This document shows, piece by piece, positions 34,121 to 42,958 of a stretch of DNA of 64,000 nt. The stretch's first letter is position 1. The number at the start of each line of letters is the position of its first letter. The notes beneath the pieces are model-generated. The model did no database searches, had not been told where the DNA came from, and was given only the letters and a program-made list of their open reading frames with translations. The stretch lies in NCBI RefSeq assembly GCF_003367505.1, contig NZ_PXXX01000015.1, positions 124,001 through 188,000 on the forward strand, written 5' to 3'. Position numbers and translations under genes: made by a program. The DNA is from Lysinibacillus capsici. Its GTDB lineage: Bacteria > Bacillota > Bacilli > Bacillales_A > Planococcaceae.

Positions 34121-34714
34121 GTGAGAACTATCGATCAAAAAGAAAAAAATAAAGAAGTAAAGGATCAAATTTTACAAGCGGCAAAAACCTTGTTTTCATC
34201 AAGGGGCTTTGATGGCACCACGGTGAGACAAATTTGTGAAGAAGCAGATGTGTCACTTGCACTTGTTTCCTATCATTTTGGTGGCAAGGAAAATGTCTTT
34301 AATGCATTATTTGAACCGCTACGCCACACCTTTATGAATGCTCATTATGACGTTCAAGATTCAATCGGTGCGCTTCGTAGCTTTTGTCGTAACTTTGTTC
34401 TTTACCGAATCCAGGAGCATGAGTTAATTGATATATTACAGCAAGAAATAGTCATGAATAGTCCTAGGCTTGAGATGCTAAAGGATGTGTTTTTACCTTC
34501 CTGGGAGCAACTTCGGACAATTTTATTGGCTTGTCAGGAGCAACAGACCATTTACTTCGAGTCACTTGATGTTGCACTGAACTTTATTATGGGAACGTTA
34601 ATGTATTCGTTGAACAATCCCTTTTTAAACCGTTCTTCATTACAAGTAACACCTGATCAGATTGCGGAGCTTGCAGTGAACTTCGTGTTACATGGTCTTC
34701 AAACAAACTTATAA
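34121..34714 (+). CDS. TetR family transcriptional regulator
   Basis: About 198 residues. The N-terminal HTH is KDQILQAAKTLFSSRGFDGTTVRQICEEADVSLALVSYHFGGKENVFNALF; the C-terminal ligand domain is of CerR type (LRSFCRNFVLYRIQEHELIDILQQEI). The start is uncertain. The frame is open from 34052, but that is the promoter -35. GTG 34121 overlaps the AGAGGTG ribosome-like site, and the next sensible spacing would land on a non-standard ATC at 34130. It precedes a Zn-dependent dehydrogenase by 15 bases and probably represses itself and that gene. Confidence 0.85.
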   Translation: MRTIDQKEKNKEVKDQILQAAKTLFSSRGFDGTTVRQICEEADVSLALVSYHFGGKENVFNALFEPLRHTFMNAHYDVQDSIGALRSFCRNFVLYRIQEHELIDILQQEIVMNSPRLEMLKDVFLPSWEQLRTILLACQEQQTIYFESLDVALNFIMGTLMYSLNNPFLNRSSLQVTPDQIAELAVNFVLHGLQTNL

Positions 34715-34729
34715 AAAGAAGGTAGTAGA

Positions 34730-35749
34730 ATGAAAGCAGCAAAATTTTACGGTGTAAAAGATATTCGAGTAGAGGAGGCACAACTGCCAGCACTAGAGCC
34801 AGGCATGGTGAAAGTAAAAGTTGCCTTTGCTGGAATTTGTGGTAGTGATTTACATGAATATGTTGGTGGGGCTTATGCATTCCGTACACAACCTGTATTA
34901 GGGCATGAATTTGCAGGTGTCGTTGTAGAGGTTGCAAAAGGCGTTACACAGACAAAAGTAGGAGATCGTGTGGCAGTGGAGCCACCAATTCCATGTGGTA
35001 AATGTGATAATTGTCGACGTGGCTATTCCAACTTATGTAAACGTGGTCAATCTTATGGCTATACAATTTCTGGCGGATTTGCAGAATATGCAGTTGTACA
35101 AGAAGAAAATATTCACCTTCTTCCTGACAATATGAGCCTAGAGCTAGGCGCACTTGTTGAACCTACAGCAGTCGCGGTACATGCAGTGCGTCAAAGTCAA
35201 TTAAAGCTAGGCGATACAGCTGCTATTTTTGGTGCGGGTCCTATTGGATTATTGGTCTTGCAGGCTGTGAAGGCAGCGGGAGCAAGTGAAATTTTTGTCG
35301 TAGAGGTATCCGATGAACGACGCAAAAAAGCACTTGAATTAGGCGCAACGTATGTCATTAATCCAATTGATACGGATGCAGTAGCGTTTATACGTGAAAA
35401 AACAACTGGTGGGGTAGATGTTGCGTATGATGCAGCAGGTGTGCAAGCAACATTTACAAGCGGTGTTAGTGCTGTTCATCCAGGTGGCGAATTTAAAATC
35501 GTCAGCGTTTGGGAAAGACCTGTAGAATTTAACCCTAATGCGGTGGTTTCTCCAGAGGTAAAAATCAGTGGCTCGTTTGCCTATGTGAATATTTTCCCTG
35601 AAGTGATTCGATTACTTGCTCGTGGTGTAATTGATGGACAAGCTGTTATCACAAGCCAGATTGCAATAGAGGATATCGTGGAAAAAGGCTTTGAAGCTTT
35701 AACAAAGGATCGTAGCCAATGTAAAATTCTTGTGAATATGAGCATGTAA
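34730..35749 (+). CDS. bdhA: Zn-dependent alcohol dehydrogenase, (R,R)-butanediol dehydrogenase type
   Basis: 339 residues of the medium-chain dehydrogenase family. Catalytic-zinc ligands are Cys37 in AGICGSDLHEY and the GHEFAG His/Glu pair near 64. The structural-zinc cysteines are in PCGKCDNCRRGYSNLC, and the NAD-binding stretch is AAIFGAGPIGLLVLQA. The GSDLHEY and NLCKRGQSYGYTISGGFAEY segments are typical of 2,3-butanediol dehydrogenases, which interconvert acetoin and butanediol, though sorbitol or threonine dehydrogenases are related. It lies behind a TetR gene, probably in one transcript, and ends in a terminator. Confidence 0.82.
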   Translation: MKAAKFYGVKDIRVEEAQLPALEPGMVKVKVAFAGICGSDLHEYVGGAYAFRTQPVLGHEFAGVVVEVAKGVTQTKVGDRVAVEPPIPCGKCDNCRRGYSNLCKRGQSYGYTISGGFAEYAVVQEENIHLLPDNMSLELGALVEPTAVAVHAVRQSQLKLGDTAAIFGAGPIGLLVLQAVKAAGASEIFVVEVSDERRKKALELGATYVINPIDTDAVAFIREKTTGGVDVAYDAAGVQATFTSGVSAVHPGGEFKIVSVWERPVEFNPNAVVSPEVKISGSFAYVNIFPEVIRLLARGVIDGQAVITSQIAIEDIVEKGFEALTKDRSQCKILVNMSM

Positions 35750-35756
35750 TTGTCTG

Positions 35757-35797
35757 AAATCATAGCCGAACTTGAGGTTTGGCTATGATTTTTTTGG
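35757..35797 (+). terminator. Terminator after dehydrogenase gene
   Basis: CATAGCC (35761-35767) pairs with GGCTATG (35781-35787), followed by ATTTTTTT. The 130 bases beyond hold AT-rich sequence and the next gene's leader. Confidence 0.85.
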
Positions 35798-35926
35798 CTA
35801 CCTTAATAATATAATACCAATTGGAATACATTTGTTTGTCATAAAACTGCCTTTAGGACTTCATTCATATTTCACTTTTTATTTATATAATTAATCTGCT
35901 ATAAATAGAGAGATTGGAGATTAAAT

Positions 35927-37288
35927 ATGAAAAATTTGCTTTATTCTAGATTTTGGCGGCTACATTTTTTCGCAGCACTTTTTATTACGCCTTTATTGCT
36001 GTCTCTCACAGTAAGTGGGATTGGTTATTTGTTTTTTACAGATGTAGAAAATCGATTATATGACGATTATTTCTTTGGTGAGAGCCATAAGGAAGAGGTC
36101 TTAACAATTGATGAGGCCGTGGAAAAAGCGGAGGCGGCATTTGCAGGATACTCTACTACGAAAGTGATTATGTTGGAGGAGCCATATAATACGCGTTTAA
36201 CTTTATCAAATGGCACTAAACAAAAGTACGTATTTTTAGATGATCACAATCAAATGGTTGGTAGTCAGGACGCCGATTATACATTTTCAAATATTATGCG
36301 AAATACCCATAGCTCTCTCTTTATTGGTGGTACCTTTGTAAATTATTTAGTAGAGCTGGCAGCTTGTTGGACGATCTTTTTATTACTGTCAGGGCTTTAT
36401 ATGACATTCAAAGGAAATCTCTTAAAGAAGGGCAAGTCGGAGAATAAGAGACAAAAAAGTAAGAGGTTGCATGCACTTGTTGGGACAATCATTACCATTC
36501 CGATGGTGATGTTCATTTCGACTGGGCTATTATGGTCTGCTTTTCAAGGTTCCATGCTTGCAGATATAGCGTCAGAAAATCCTACTTTTGGGTATCCATT
36601 ACTCCAACAAAAGCCACCAACATCTGATGTCTCTGAAATACCATGGGCGACTCGTCAATTAGAGGCACCGACATCAGAAGGAGAACATGCCCAACATCAT
36701 GGCGGTGGAGCTGTCCGTTATACGAACGATAGCCAAATGACGATTGCTCAGCTTGAAAAAGAAATCAATTCGATGAACATTGCTAAGCCTTACTCTATAA
36801 TTTATCCGTCAAACGGTGAGGGCGTCTATACAGTGGCGAAGGCTAGTAATTCTGGTGTAACAGGGCTAGATGTAAAACCCACAGCGGAAGCCACAATGTA
36901 TTTTGATCAGTATAGTGGCAAGTTTATCGATCAAGTGAATTATGACGATTATGGCCCATTAGCTAAATTCTTTACATGGGGAATACCATTACATGAAGGG
37001 CATTTATTCGGCTGGCCGAATAAGCTTTTAAACTTAGTGGTTTGTCTAGCCTTTTTAGCCGTAATCGTGTGGGGCATTCGCACTTGGATTTTGCGTAGAA
37101 AAAAAGGGGAGCTGTCTGCACCACCGCAAATTTCTCATAAAATATCCATGCCATTTATCATTTTCCTTGTCATATTAGGGATTATGATGCCGCTATTTGG
37201 TGCGTCATTAATCGCTGTGGTAGTAATTGAATTTATCCTTTTAGGTTGGCAAACAAAGAAGAAGCTAAGAGCACAAGAAACTAAATAA
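35927..37288 (+). CDS. PepSY-associated membrane protein
   Basis: 453 residues with four membrane helices (about 16-38, 143-165, 183-205 and 357-380, plus a hairpin at 400-440). The start LLYSRFWRLHFFAALFITPLLLSLTVSGIGYLF and the HALVGTIITIPMVMFISTGLLWS segment with a conserved His are typical of the PepSY_TM family. A PepSY-type external domain lies between (ILTIDEAVEKAEAAFAG). Relatives (PiuB/FsqB type) are linked to iron or flavin reduction or to propeptide sensing. A His-rich stretch, EGEHAQHHGGGA, sits in the outer loop. GGAGA precedes the ATG. Monocistronic with its own terminator. Confidence 0.82.
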   Translation: MKNLLYSRFWRLHFFAALFITPLLLSLTVSGIGYLFFTDVENRLYDDYFFGESHKEEVLTIDEAVEKAEAAFAGYSTTKVIMLEEPYNTRLTLSNGTKQKYVFLDDHNQMVGSQDADYTFSNIMRNTHSSLFIGGTFVNYLVELAACWTIFLLLSGLYMTFKGNLLKKGKSENKRQKSKRLHALVGTIITIPMVMFISTGLLWSAFQGSMLADIASENPTFGYPLLQQKPPTSDVSEIPWATRQLEAPTSEGEHAQHHGGGAVRYTNDSQMTIAQLEKEINSMNIAKPYSIIYPSNGEGVYTVAKASNSGVTGLDVKPTAEATMYFDQYSGKFIDQVNYDDYGPLAKFFTWGIPLHEGHLFGWPNKLLNLVVCLAFLAVIVWGIRTWILRRKKGELSAPPQISHKISMPFIIFLVILGIMMPLFGASLIAVVVIEFILLGWQTKKKLRAQETK

Positions 37289-37296
37289 AGCAAAGA

Positions 37297-37334
37297 TGAT
37301 ACGGCACAGCGGGTTTGTGCCGTATCTTTTTTTT
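37297..37334 (+). terminator. Terminator after PepSY gene
   Basis: GATACGGCAC (37298-37307) and GTGCCGTATC (37317-37326) form a perfect 10-bp stem, followed by eight T. Confidence 0.9.
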
Positions 37335-37468
37335 GTTTATTTCATTTATAGGAACGCAATACTATACTGAAGCGGCAAAAATGTTTATAGATTTTTCAGC
37401 ATGATTTTATAAAGTTTTAAGATTTGTATGGTACATTGCTAGTAGTTTCAGCTTATGGGGGTATGTAG

Positions 37469-38947
37469 ATGTCAATAAAAACAAGGTTTTTGCTATCTTA
37501 TGTGGGTGTCATCATCATTGCCATCACACTATTACTAGCAGCGGTTTTTCTTTTTTCCTTTGCCATTACAGGTGATGTCAAAGCGATTGAGCATTTTTAT
37601 AAAAAATCTTATGTCCAAAAGCCTTTGACGACAGTAGAGGAAAATGCGTTTCTAGATTTAAAATTACTAGCTAAAAAAAGTCCCCAGCAGCTTTTAGATC
37701 TCGAACAGCTTGAACAAATCAATGCGCCTTCGATAGAGATTGTGGTACGAAAAGATCATCAAATCGTGTATTCAACACAGAAAGAGCATAAACAATTATT
37801 GCTTCAAAGCTTACCTAGCTTTGAAGCGACCAATATTAATTCTCGTGACACCATCATGATAAATCGAGCCTTTTATACGTATGTTAAATTTGATTTTTAT
37901 TTTCCAGATCAAACAGAGGGCAGTATTTTCGTATTGAGAGAGGTTAGTTCCCATGCAGAGGTAACGAGGGAACTGCTACCGATTCTTTTAGGTATTTTAT
38001 TTGTCCTGTTTATGATGATTATTGGCTTTTTAAATTATTTAGTATCAAGAAGTATTATTAAACCGATATCGGCATTAAAGGAAGGGGCAGAACGAATTAA
38101 ATCGGGCGACTTGGATTTTGAAATTGCGACCCACTCGAAGGATGAAATTGGTCAGCTGAATCGGTCATTCGAGGAAATGAGAGTCAAATTAAAAGAATCC
38201 ATCCAGCTTCAGCTTCAATATGAGGAAAATCGAAAGGAGCTCATCTCCAATATCTCCCATGATTTAAAAACGCCGATGACTTCCATTATCGGCTATGTGG
38301 AGGGCATTAAAGATGGTGTGGCAAATACAGAGGAAAAGATGGATAAATATTTAACTACTATCTATACAAAGGCAAAGGATATGGATGTATTAATTGATGA
38401 GCTATTCTTATTTTCTAAATTGGATTTAAAAAAGATTCCCTTCCAATTGGAAAGCATCAATCTCCACCAATATATGCATGATTATGTAGAGGATGCAAGC
38501 TTTGATTTTATTGCACGAGATATTCATTTACAATATCTATCAGCAGGCTCGCCGCTTTTGGCAATGGTGGACCGAGATAAATTAAGACGTGTCCTGACGA
38601 ACCTTTTAAGTAATAGCGAAAAATATATGGATAAGCCATATAAGCAAATCATTATTTCCTTGCATGAGCGAGCAGAGGATGCGATTATTCAGGTAACAGA
38701 TAATGGTGCAGGCATTGATCCTGTCGCATTGCCCTATATTTTTGATCGATTTTACCGTGCGGAGCCTTCACGTAATTCGCAAACAGGAGGCAGTGGCTTA
38801 GGGTTAGCCATTGCCAAACAAATCGTTGTTGAAATGGGTGGCGATATTTGGGCAAAGAGTGAATTAGCAAAGGGGACGAGCATATTCATTTCATTGAAAA
38901 AGGCTGAGGAGAAGGTGAATCATCATGAAAAAAATTCTGCTAATTGA
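37469..38947 (+). CDS. Sensor histidine kinase (two-component system)
   Basis: 492 residues. Two helices (about 7-33 and 169-193) flank an external sensor domain of some 135 residues, then HAMP (SIIKPISALKEGAERIKSGDLDFEIA). The H-box is NISHDLKTPMTSIIGY with His264, and the ATPase domain carries N-LLSNSEKY, DNGAGIDP, FYRAEPSRNSQTGGSGLGLAIAK. It autophosphorylates at the membrane and passes phosphate to the OmpR-type regulator whose gene begins 23 bases before this stop. Kinase-first order is less common than regulator-first. The signal is unknown. Confidence 0.92.
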   Translation: MSIKTRFLLSYVGVIIIAITLLLAAVFLFSFAITGDVKAIEHFYKKSYVQKPLTTVEENAFLDLKLLAKKSPQQLLDLEQLEQINAPSIEIVVRKDHQIVYSTQKEHKQLLLQSLPSFEATNINSRDTIMINRAFYTYVKFDFYFPDQTEGSIFVLREVSSHAEVTRELLPILLGILFVLFMMIIGFLNYLVSRSIIKPISALKEGAERIKSGDLDFEIATHSKDEIGQLNRSFEEMRVKLKESIQLQLQYEENRKELISNISHDLKTPMTSIIGYVEGIKDGVANTEEKMDKYLTTIYTKAKDMDVLIDELFLFSKLDLKKIPFQLESINLHQYMHDYVEDASFDFIARDIHLQYLSAGSPLLAMVDRDKLRRVLTNLLSNSEKYMDKPYKQIIISLHERAEDAIIQVTDNGAGIDPVALPYIFDRFYRAEPSRNSQTGGSGLGLAIAKQIVVEMGGDIWAKSELAKGTSIFISLKKAEEKVNHHEKNSAN

Positions 38948-39611
38948 AGACGAAGTGAGCATAGCTGAGCTTCAACGAGATTATTTAGAGATTAATGGCT
39001 TTACAGTAGATATCCAACATCATGGAGAGGATGGGCTACAGCAGGCACTTAAAGGTAATTATGATTTAATCATTTTGGATATCATGCTACCAGGGATAAG
39101 TGGCTTTGACATTTGTAAACAGATTCGAGCAGTACACAATATTCCCATTTTATTTGTTTCAGCTAAAAAGGAGGATATTGATAAAATTCGTGGTCTTGGA
39201 CTAGGAGCGGATGATTATATTACAAAACCATTTAGTCCGAGTGAATTAGTGGCAAGGGTCAAGGCCCATTTATCGAGATATGAGCGTCTGGCGACCCATC
39301 AACAAACAAATCATATGATGTCCATTCATGGCATTACAATCGATACTTCGGCTAGAAAGGTGTTTGTTAATGGTGAGGAGATTGCCTTTACAACGAAGGA
39401 ATTTGATTTACTTGTCTTTTTTGTTAGACACCCCAATCAAGTATTAAGTAAGGAACAGCTATATGAGCGAAACTGGGGCTATGAATCAGCTGCAGACGTT
39501 TCGACTGTCACTGTTCATATACGAAAGCTACGTGAAAAAATTGAACGAGAGCCAGCGCATCCAAAGTTTTTGGAAACAGTATGGGGTGCAGGCTATCGCT
39601 TCAATGTTTAA
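38925..39611 (+). CDS. OmpR-family response regulator
   Basis: 228 residues. The receiver domain has acidic residues Glu8 and Asp9, phosphorylation site Asp52 (LIILDIMLPG), and Lys in DDYITKPFSP. The C-terminal winged helix (about 128-228) reads FTTKEFDLLVFFVRHPNQVLSKEQLYERNWGY and VTVHIRKLREKIE. The gene overlaps the kinase by 23 bases, so the two are translationally coupled. Possible targets nearby are the PepSY gene or the downstream ankyrin lipoprotein, but no binding sites were recognised. Confidence 0.93.
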   Translation: MKKILLIEDEVSIAELQRDYLEINGFTVDIQHHGEDGLQQALKGNYDLIILDIMLPGISGFDICKQIRAVHNIPILFVSAKKEDIDKIRGLGLGADDYITKPFSPSELVARVKAHLSRYERLATHQQTNHMMSIHGITIDTSARKVFVNGEEIAFTTKEFDLLVFFVRHPNQVLSKEQLYERNWGYESAADVSTVTVHIRKLREKIEREPAHPKFLETVWGAGYRFNV

Positions 39612-39613
39612 GT

Positions 39614-39650
39614 TAAACTACCTCGTCCTTGTGGCGGGGTAGTTTTTTTA
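39614..39650 (+). terminator. Terminator after response regulator gene
   Basis: AAACTACC (39615-39622) pairs with GGGTAGTTT (39637-39645), followed by TTTTT. Confidence 0.8.
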
Positions 39651-39726
39651 GACTTTTTTAAGAATTCGTTAATGGGCAATTTAGCATTACCGCTTACACT
39701 GAGGAAGGAAAGGCGGTGTATTAAAA

Positions 39727-40437
39727 TTGAAAAAAAGGCAGGCAGTTATCATTGCATTAACATTTTTACTTCAAGGGTGTGCCTCAATTGATACAGAAAC
39801 AATACAGCATGATAAAGGTGGGAGTGAAGTTGTGGGAACAGAATGGGCGAGTGAGTTGCTCAATGCAGCTGAAAGGGGAGATATCGATGGGCTTCAACAT
39901 GCTTTGAAACAAAAAGGGGACATCAATGTACAAGATTCAAATAATCGAACAGCTTTGATGATAGCTACCTATAATCAGGATATAGAGGCAGTTAAATTAT
40001 TAATAGATGCAGGAGCAGATGTTAATATTCAGGATAATCAGCAAAATACGCCATTTCTCTATGCAGGTGCGGAGGGCTATCTGGGTATTTTAAAGATGAC
40101 CATTCAAGCTGGTGCTGATCCGACTATTTTAAATCGATATGGGGGAACAGCACTCATACCAGCAGCAGAGCATGGTCATGTGGAGGTCATCGAGGAGCTA
40201 TTGAGCAATACCGATATTGACGTCAATCATGTGAATCATTTAGGCTGGACAGCCCTGATGGAGGCGATTGTCTTAAATAACGGCAATCCAACACAGCAAA
40301 CCGTAATACAACGACTAATTGAACATGGTGCTGATGTAAATATTCCCGATCAAAATAACGTGACACCTCTGCAACATGCAAAACAACGAGGATTTAAAGC
40401 AATCGAACAAATTCTACTTGCAGCAGGCGCAAAGTAA
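39727..40437 (+). CDS. Ankyrin-repeat lipoprotein
   Basis: 236 residues. A short lipoprotein signal ends in LLQGC with lipidated Cys18. After a linker come five ankyrin repeats from about residue 40: ELLNAAERGDIDGLQHALKQKGDINVQDSNNRTALMIA, YNQDIEAVKLLIDAGADVNIQDNQQNTPFLYA, and so on to IEQILLAAGAK. Ankyrin repeats bind proteins; here they would be displayed on the outer membrane face. The start is TTG 39727 after GGAAAGGCGG. It follows the two-component genes and their terminator, and has its own. Partner unknown. Confidence 0.88.
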   Translation: MKKRQAVIIALTFLLQGCASIDTETIQHDKGGSEVVGTEWASELLNAAERGDIDGLQHALKQKGDINVQDSNNRTALMIATYNQDIEAVKLLIDAGADVNIQDNQQNTPFLYAGAEGYLGILKMTIQAGADPTILNRYGGTALIPAAEHGHVEVIEELLSNTDIDVNHVNHLGWTALMEAIVLNNGNPTQQTVIQRLIEHGADVNIPDQNNVTPLQHAKQRGFKAIEQILLAAGAK

Positions 40438-40440
40438 CCC

Positions 40441-40471
40441 AAACTGTAGAGACAGCTCTCTACAGTTTTCT
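40441..40471 (+). terminator. Terminator after ankyrin gene (first of two identical hairpins)
   Basis: CTGTAGAGA (40444-40452) pairs with TCTCTACAG (40457-40465), followed by TTTTCTT. The same hairpin, with AAA before it, recurs at 41007-41037. Confidence 0.85.
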
Positions 40472-40511
40472 TAGTGTTGAAAAACAAAACAGTCAATTGA
40501 AAGGTAGAAAT

Positions 40512-40640
40512 GGATTTCCGTTGCAGGCTACTTGCTTTCCTGTGGGCGAGCGCCGAATCGCTTCCTCCGCTACCGCTCCGTTTAGAGTTTCGCCTGTCTT
40601 GCTATCCCACGGGAGTCAAGCAACCTTCCACTTCAACCCA
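40512..40640 (-). repeat. Dispersed intergenic repeat, copy A
   Basis: About 130 bases from GGATTTCCGTTGCAGGCTAC to CCTTCCACTTCAACC, GC-richer than its surroundings. It resembles the widespread non-coding repeat of Bacillus-type genomes that begins near GGAAATCC and ends in a CTTTCC/GGAGTC palindromic segment; this is from memory. Read on the minus strand it aligns with copy B at 40824-40950. No open frame of note. Confidence 0.65.
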
Positions 40641-40823
40641 ACCCACTAACTTATTAGCAAAGGTTTTCAAATAAAGTGAAGGTGTTCACTACTCTTTATG
40701 AAGAGGTGTTGTCATGCATCACTTCTCCACATTGAAAATAAGAACTTATCCCCTCTAAGAATACAGTTAATGGACGATTTGTTACTATAAAAAAGTAAAG
40801 ACACTTTGCGGAATGGTTTATTG

Positions 40824-40950
40824 GAGTGGAGCCAGCGTCACTCCTAGGGGATTTAGCGTCACAGAGGAGACCCTGGAGCGAACGTAAGTGAGTGAAGCGG
40901 CTCATCGGACGCCCCCTGGAAAGGACGCTGGTGTAACGGAAATCAACCCC
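40824..40950 (+). repeat. Dispersed intergenic repeat, copy B (inverted relative to A)
   Basis: About 127 bases from GGAGTGGAGCCAGCGTCACTC to GTAACGGAAATCAACC. Matching blocks with the reverse complement of copy A include GGAGTGGA/GAAGTGGA, GACTCC/CACTCC, TGGAGCGAA/ACGGAGCGG, GAAGCG, and AACGGAAATC. Together A and B form a large inverted pair within 440 bases. The 180-base stretch between them holds no gene. Confidence 0.65.
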
Positions 40951-41006
40951 TCGACTTGCAAAGTTGCTTTTTCTGGCGTTGACATCATCTTTTTTCAACA
41001 ACATGC

Positions 41007-41037
41007 AAACTGTAGAGACAGCTCTCTACAGTTTTTT
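41007..41037 (+). terminator. Second copy of the ankyrin-gene terminator hairpin
   Basis: AAACTGTAGAGACAGCTCTC... repeats the hairpin at 40441 exactly for about 28 bases and is followed by TTTTTTG. It has no gene directly upstream, so it marks a duplicated end 566 bases away from the original. Confidence 0.8.
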
Positions 41038-41159
41038 GTTCTTAAATTATTTTTCCTATTTTTTAATTCTTTTTTAATAGTTTATTTATTAGCAGTTTAG
41101 ATTTGGACTTTATGATAAATTTTGTAAACCAAATTACACCATAAAGGAGAGTTCAACAA

Positions 41160-42242
41160 ATGAAATTAAGAAAACGTATTGTCCCAGCAGCATTGGCTTT
41201 ATCCGTAGTATCAGCAGGTCTAGTAACCATAGGCGAGCCATTAAATGCAGATGCGACAAGCAATAAAGCAGTAGTAGCGGAAAACGAGCAAGTAGCTAAA
41301 ATTACAAACATCAAGCCATTAAATACAATGACACTACAAATTACATTTAATCAGCCATTAGCAGCAGCTGATGTAGACCTAAATCATTTAGATGCTATAA
41401 AAAAACATTTTACGTTTAATGGAGATTTAGAGATTGTCAATGTGCCACGCTTAATGACAGGCTCTAAGAGTACATATATTGTACCAACAACATTCCAAGA
41501 AGATGATTTTATCTATACATTGAGCTATAAAGAGCAACGCAATAAAGTTTTTGAGGGCACAGATGAAAAGGTATATGTACGCAATGTGGAGCAAGTCACA
41601 AATGATACATTTACATTGGAATCCTTTCAGGAGGATGGCGTAGTAGATTATGCTAATATTATTGAAGCCTATCGCGCAGGCCGTGGAGATTTAGCATTTA
41701 GCTTAGATGGTCATAATCGAGATGCTAGCGGCAAACGCTTTGATGTTATTTCTTCCTTACGTGATCGCTATGTGACGGTGAGAACAAGTGAGGGAGAAGA
41801 GTTTGTTGCTAATTATGTACCATTTACACAAGCAGCTGATGGCAGACAGGCTCCACAATTTAGACTCCCTGCTGGCAAGGTTTTAAAACCAGGTGTGACT
41901 TACCGTGTGTACGCACAATGGGCGGAAATAGATGTAAGGAGCTTTGTAGCGAAAGAAATCGCGCCAATCACTCTGCAAACAGCGAAAGCCATGGATGAAA
42001 AATCCTTTGAATTACAATTAAGAAACGATCCGCAATCTGATTTACTTGCTGGCCGAAGTGTAGCGTTAAAAGGCAGTGATGGGAGTACATTGCAAGCACA
42101 ATATCGTTATTCATCACGTAAAGGTGCTGTGGGCATTTTTGATCTAACGAATGGTGGTACGTTGAAAGCAAATGTCAGCTATACCGTAATCCCATTAAAC
42201 AACTGGGCTATAGCAACAGATTTAGTTCTACAAGGAAAATAA
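41160..42242 (+). CDS. Secreted protein of unknown function (Ig-like / S-layer-type domains)
   Basis: 360 residues. Residues 1-33 are a signal peptide (MKLRKRIVPAALALSVVSAG through LNADATS, probable cut after ADA). The mature part opens with VAKITNIKPLNTMTLQITFNQPLAAADVD, the pattern of Big/SbsC-like domains in S-layer proteins, where a strand ends in an L-x-x-T-F-x-x-P-L. A second related block is QTAKAMDEKSFELQLRNDPQSDLLAG. No SLH, LPXTG or enzymatic motif is seen. AAAGGAGAG precedes the ATG. It stands alone behind the repeat region. Role unknown; a surface structural protein is the best guess. Confidence 0.7.
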   Translation: MKLRKRIVPAALALSVVSAGLVTIGEPLNADATSNKAVVAENEQVAKITNIKPLNTMTLQITFNQPLAAADVDLNHLDAIKKHFTFNGDLEIVNVPRLMTGSKSTYIVPTTFQEDDFIYTLSYKEQRNKVFEGTDEKVYVRNVEQVTNDTFTLESFQEDGVVDYANIIEAYRAGRGDLAFSLDGHNRDASGKRFDVISSLRDRYVTVRTSEGEEFVANYVPFTQAADGRQAPQFRLPAGKVLKPGVTYRVYAQWAEIDVRSFVAKEIAPITLQTAKAMDEKSFELQLRNDPQSDLLAGRSVALKGSDGSTLQAQYRYSSRKGAVGIFDLTNGGTLKANVSYTVIPLNNWAIATDLVLQGK

Positions 42243-42321
42243 ACGTTCTTTTGCTTAATAAAACAATGAATCTGTCATTTGAAGCTTAATAAATGGAACG
42301 TATTTTATGCTAACATTGTAA

Positions 42322-42353
42322 AAATCTCGTCACAGCTGTGGCGAGATTTTTTT
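42322..42353. terminator. Bidirectional terminator
   Basis: AAAATCTCGTCAC pairs with GTGGCGAGATTTT around AGCT, with a T tract on the plus side and A-rich flank. It serves the secreted-protein gene and the convergent response-regulator gene, whose stop falls at 42353. Confidence 0.85.
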
Positions 42354-42958
42354 TATAGCCAGCCTTTTTCACCTGCTACCTGAGCGGCTTGCTGTCTAGA
42401 TTCAACTTGTAGCTTTTGAATAGAGGTAGATAAATAATTGCGAATCGTGCCCTTCGTTAAAAATAACTGCTTACTGATTTCGTTTGTGGTAAAGCCTTTT
42501 TTGACTAGCTGAAGCACCGCAATTTCTCGTTCATTTAAAGGGTTTTGCTCCTTCATAAATAAGGAGGCGGCTAAATCCTTGCTGACCACCTTTTCTCCTT
42601 GCATGATTTTTCGAATAGTAGCAATTAAATAATCGATGGGTTCATCTTTCAATAGATAGCCGTGTACCTCGCAATCCATTGCCTTCTGCAAATAACCAGG
42701 GCGTGCAAAGGTTGTTACAATCATTACCTTGCAAGGGAGGTTGGCCTGTTTAATTTTTTCAGCAAGCTCAAGCCCTGATAGATGGGGCATTTCAATATCG
42801 ACTAGGCAAATATCTGGTGGCTCCTGCTGGATCAATTCCCATGCTTGTTGTCCATCTGCAACCTCAGCTATGACCTCAATATCAGGCTCAAACGCTAGTA
42901 GCGAAGTTAGGGCACCACGTAACATTTGTTGGTCTTCTGCTAGTAATACACGTATCAT
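42353..42958 (-). CDS. NarL/DesR-family response regulator
   Basis: 201 residues. The receiver has acidic Glu8-Asp9, phosphoacceptor Asp54 (DICLVDIEMPHLSG), and Lys in LLKDEPIDYL; the C-terminal LuxR-type HTH is LNEREIAVLQLVKKGFTTNEISKQLFLTKGTIRNYLSTSIQKL. It overlaps the kinase stop by 4 bases (ATGA). The pair matches the DesK/DesR class that senses membrane state and, in B. subtilis, controls the desaturase gene des. No desaturase lies in this window, so the target is open. Confidence 0.9.
   Translation of the reverse strand: MIRVLLAEDQQMLRGALTSLLAFEPDIEVIAEVADGQQAWELIQQEPPDICLVDIEMPHLSGLELAEKIKQANLPCKVMIVTTFARPGYLQKAMDCEVHGYLLKDEPIDYLIATIRKIMQGEKVVSKDLAASLFMKEQNPLNEREIAVLQLVKKGFTTNEISKQLFLTKGTIRNYLSTSIQKLQVESRQQAAQVAGEKGWL

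Noticed and set aside
40441-41037. Insertion sequence
   Set aside because: No transposase frame and no terminal inverted repeats at the ends; only the duplicated hairpin and the 130-bp repeats were seen.
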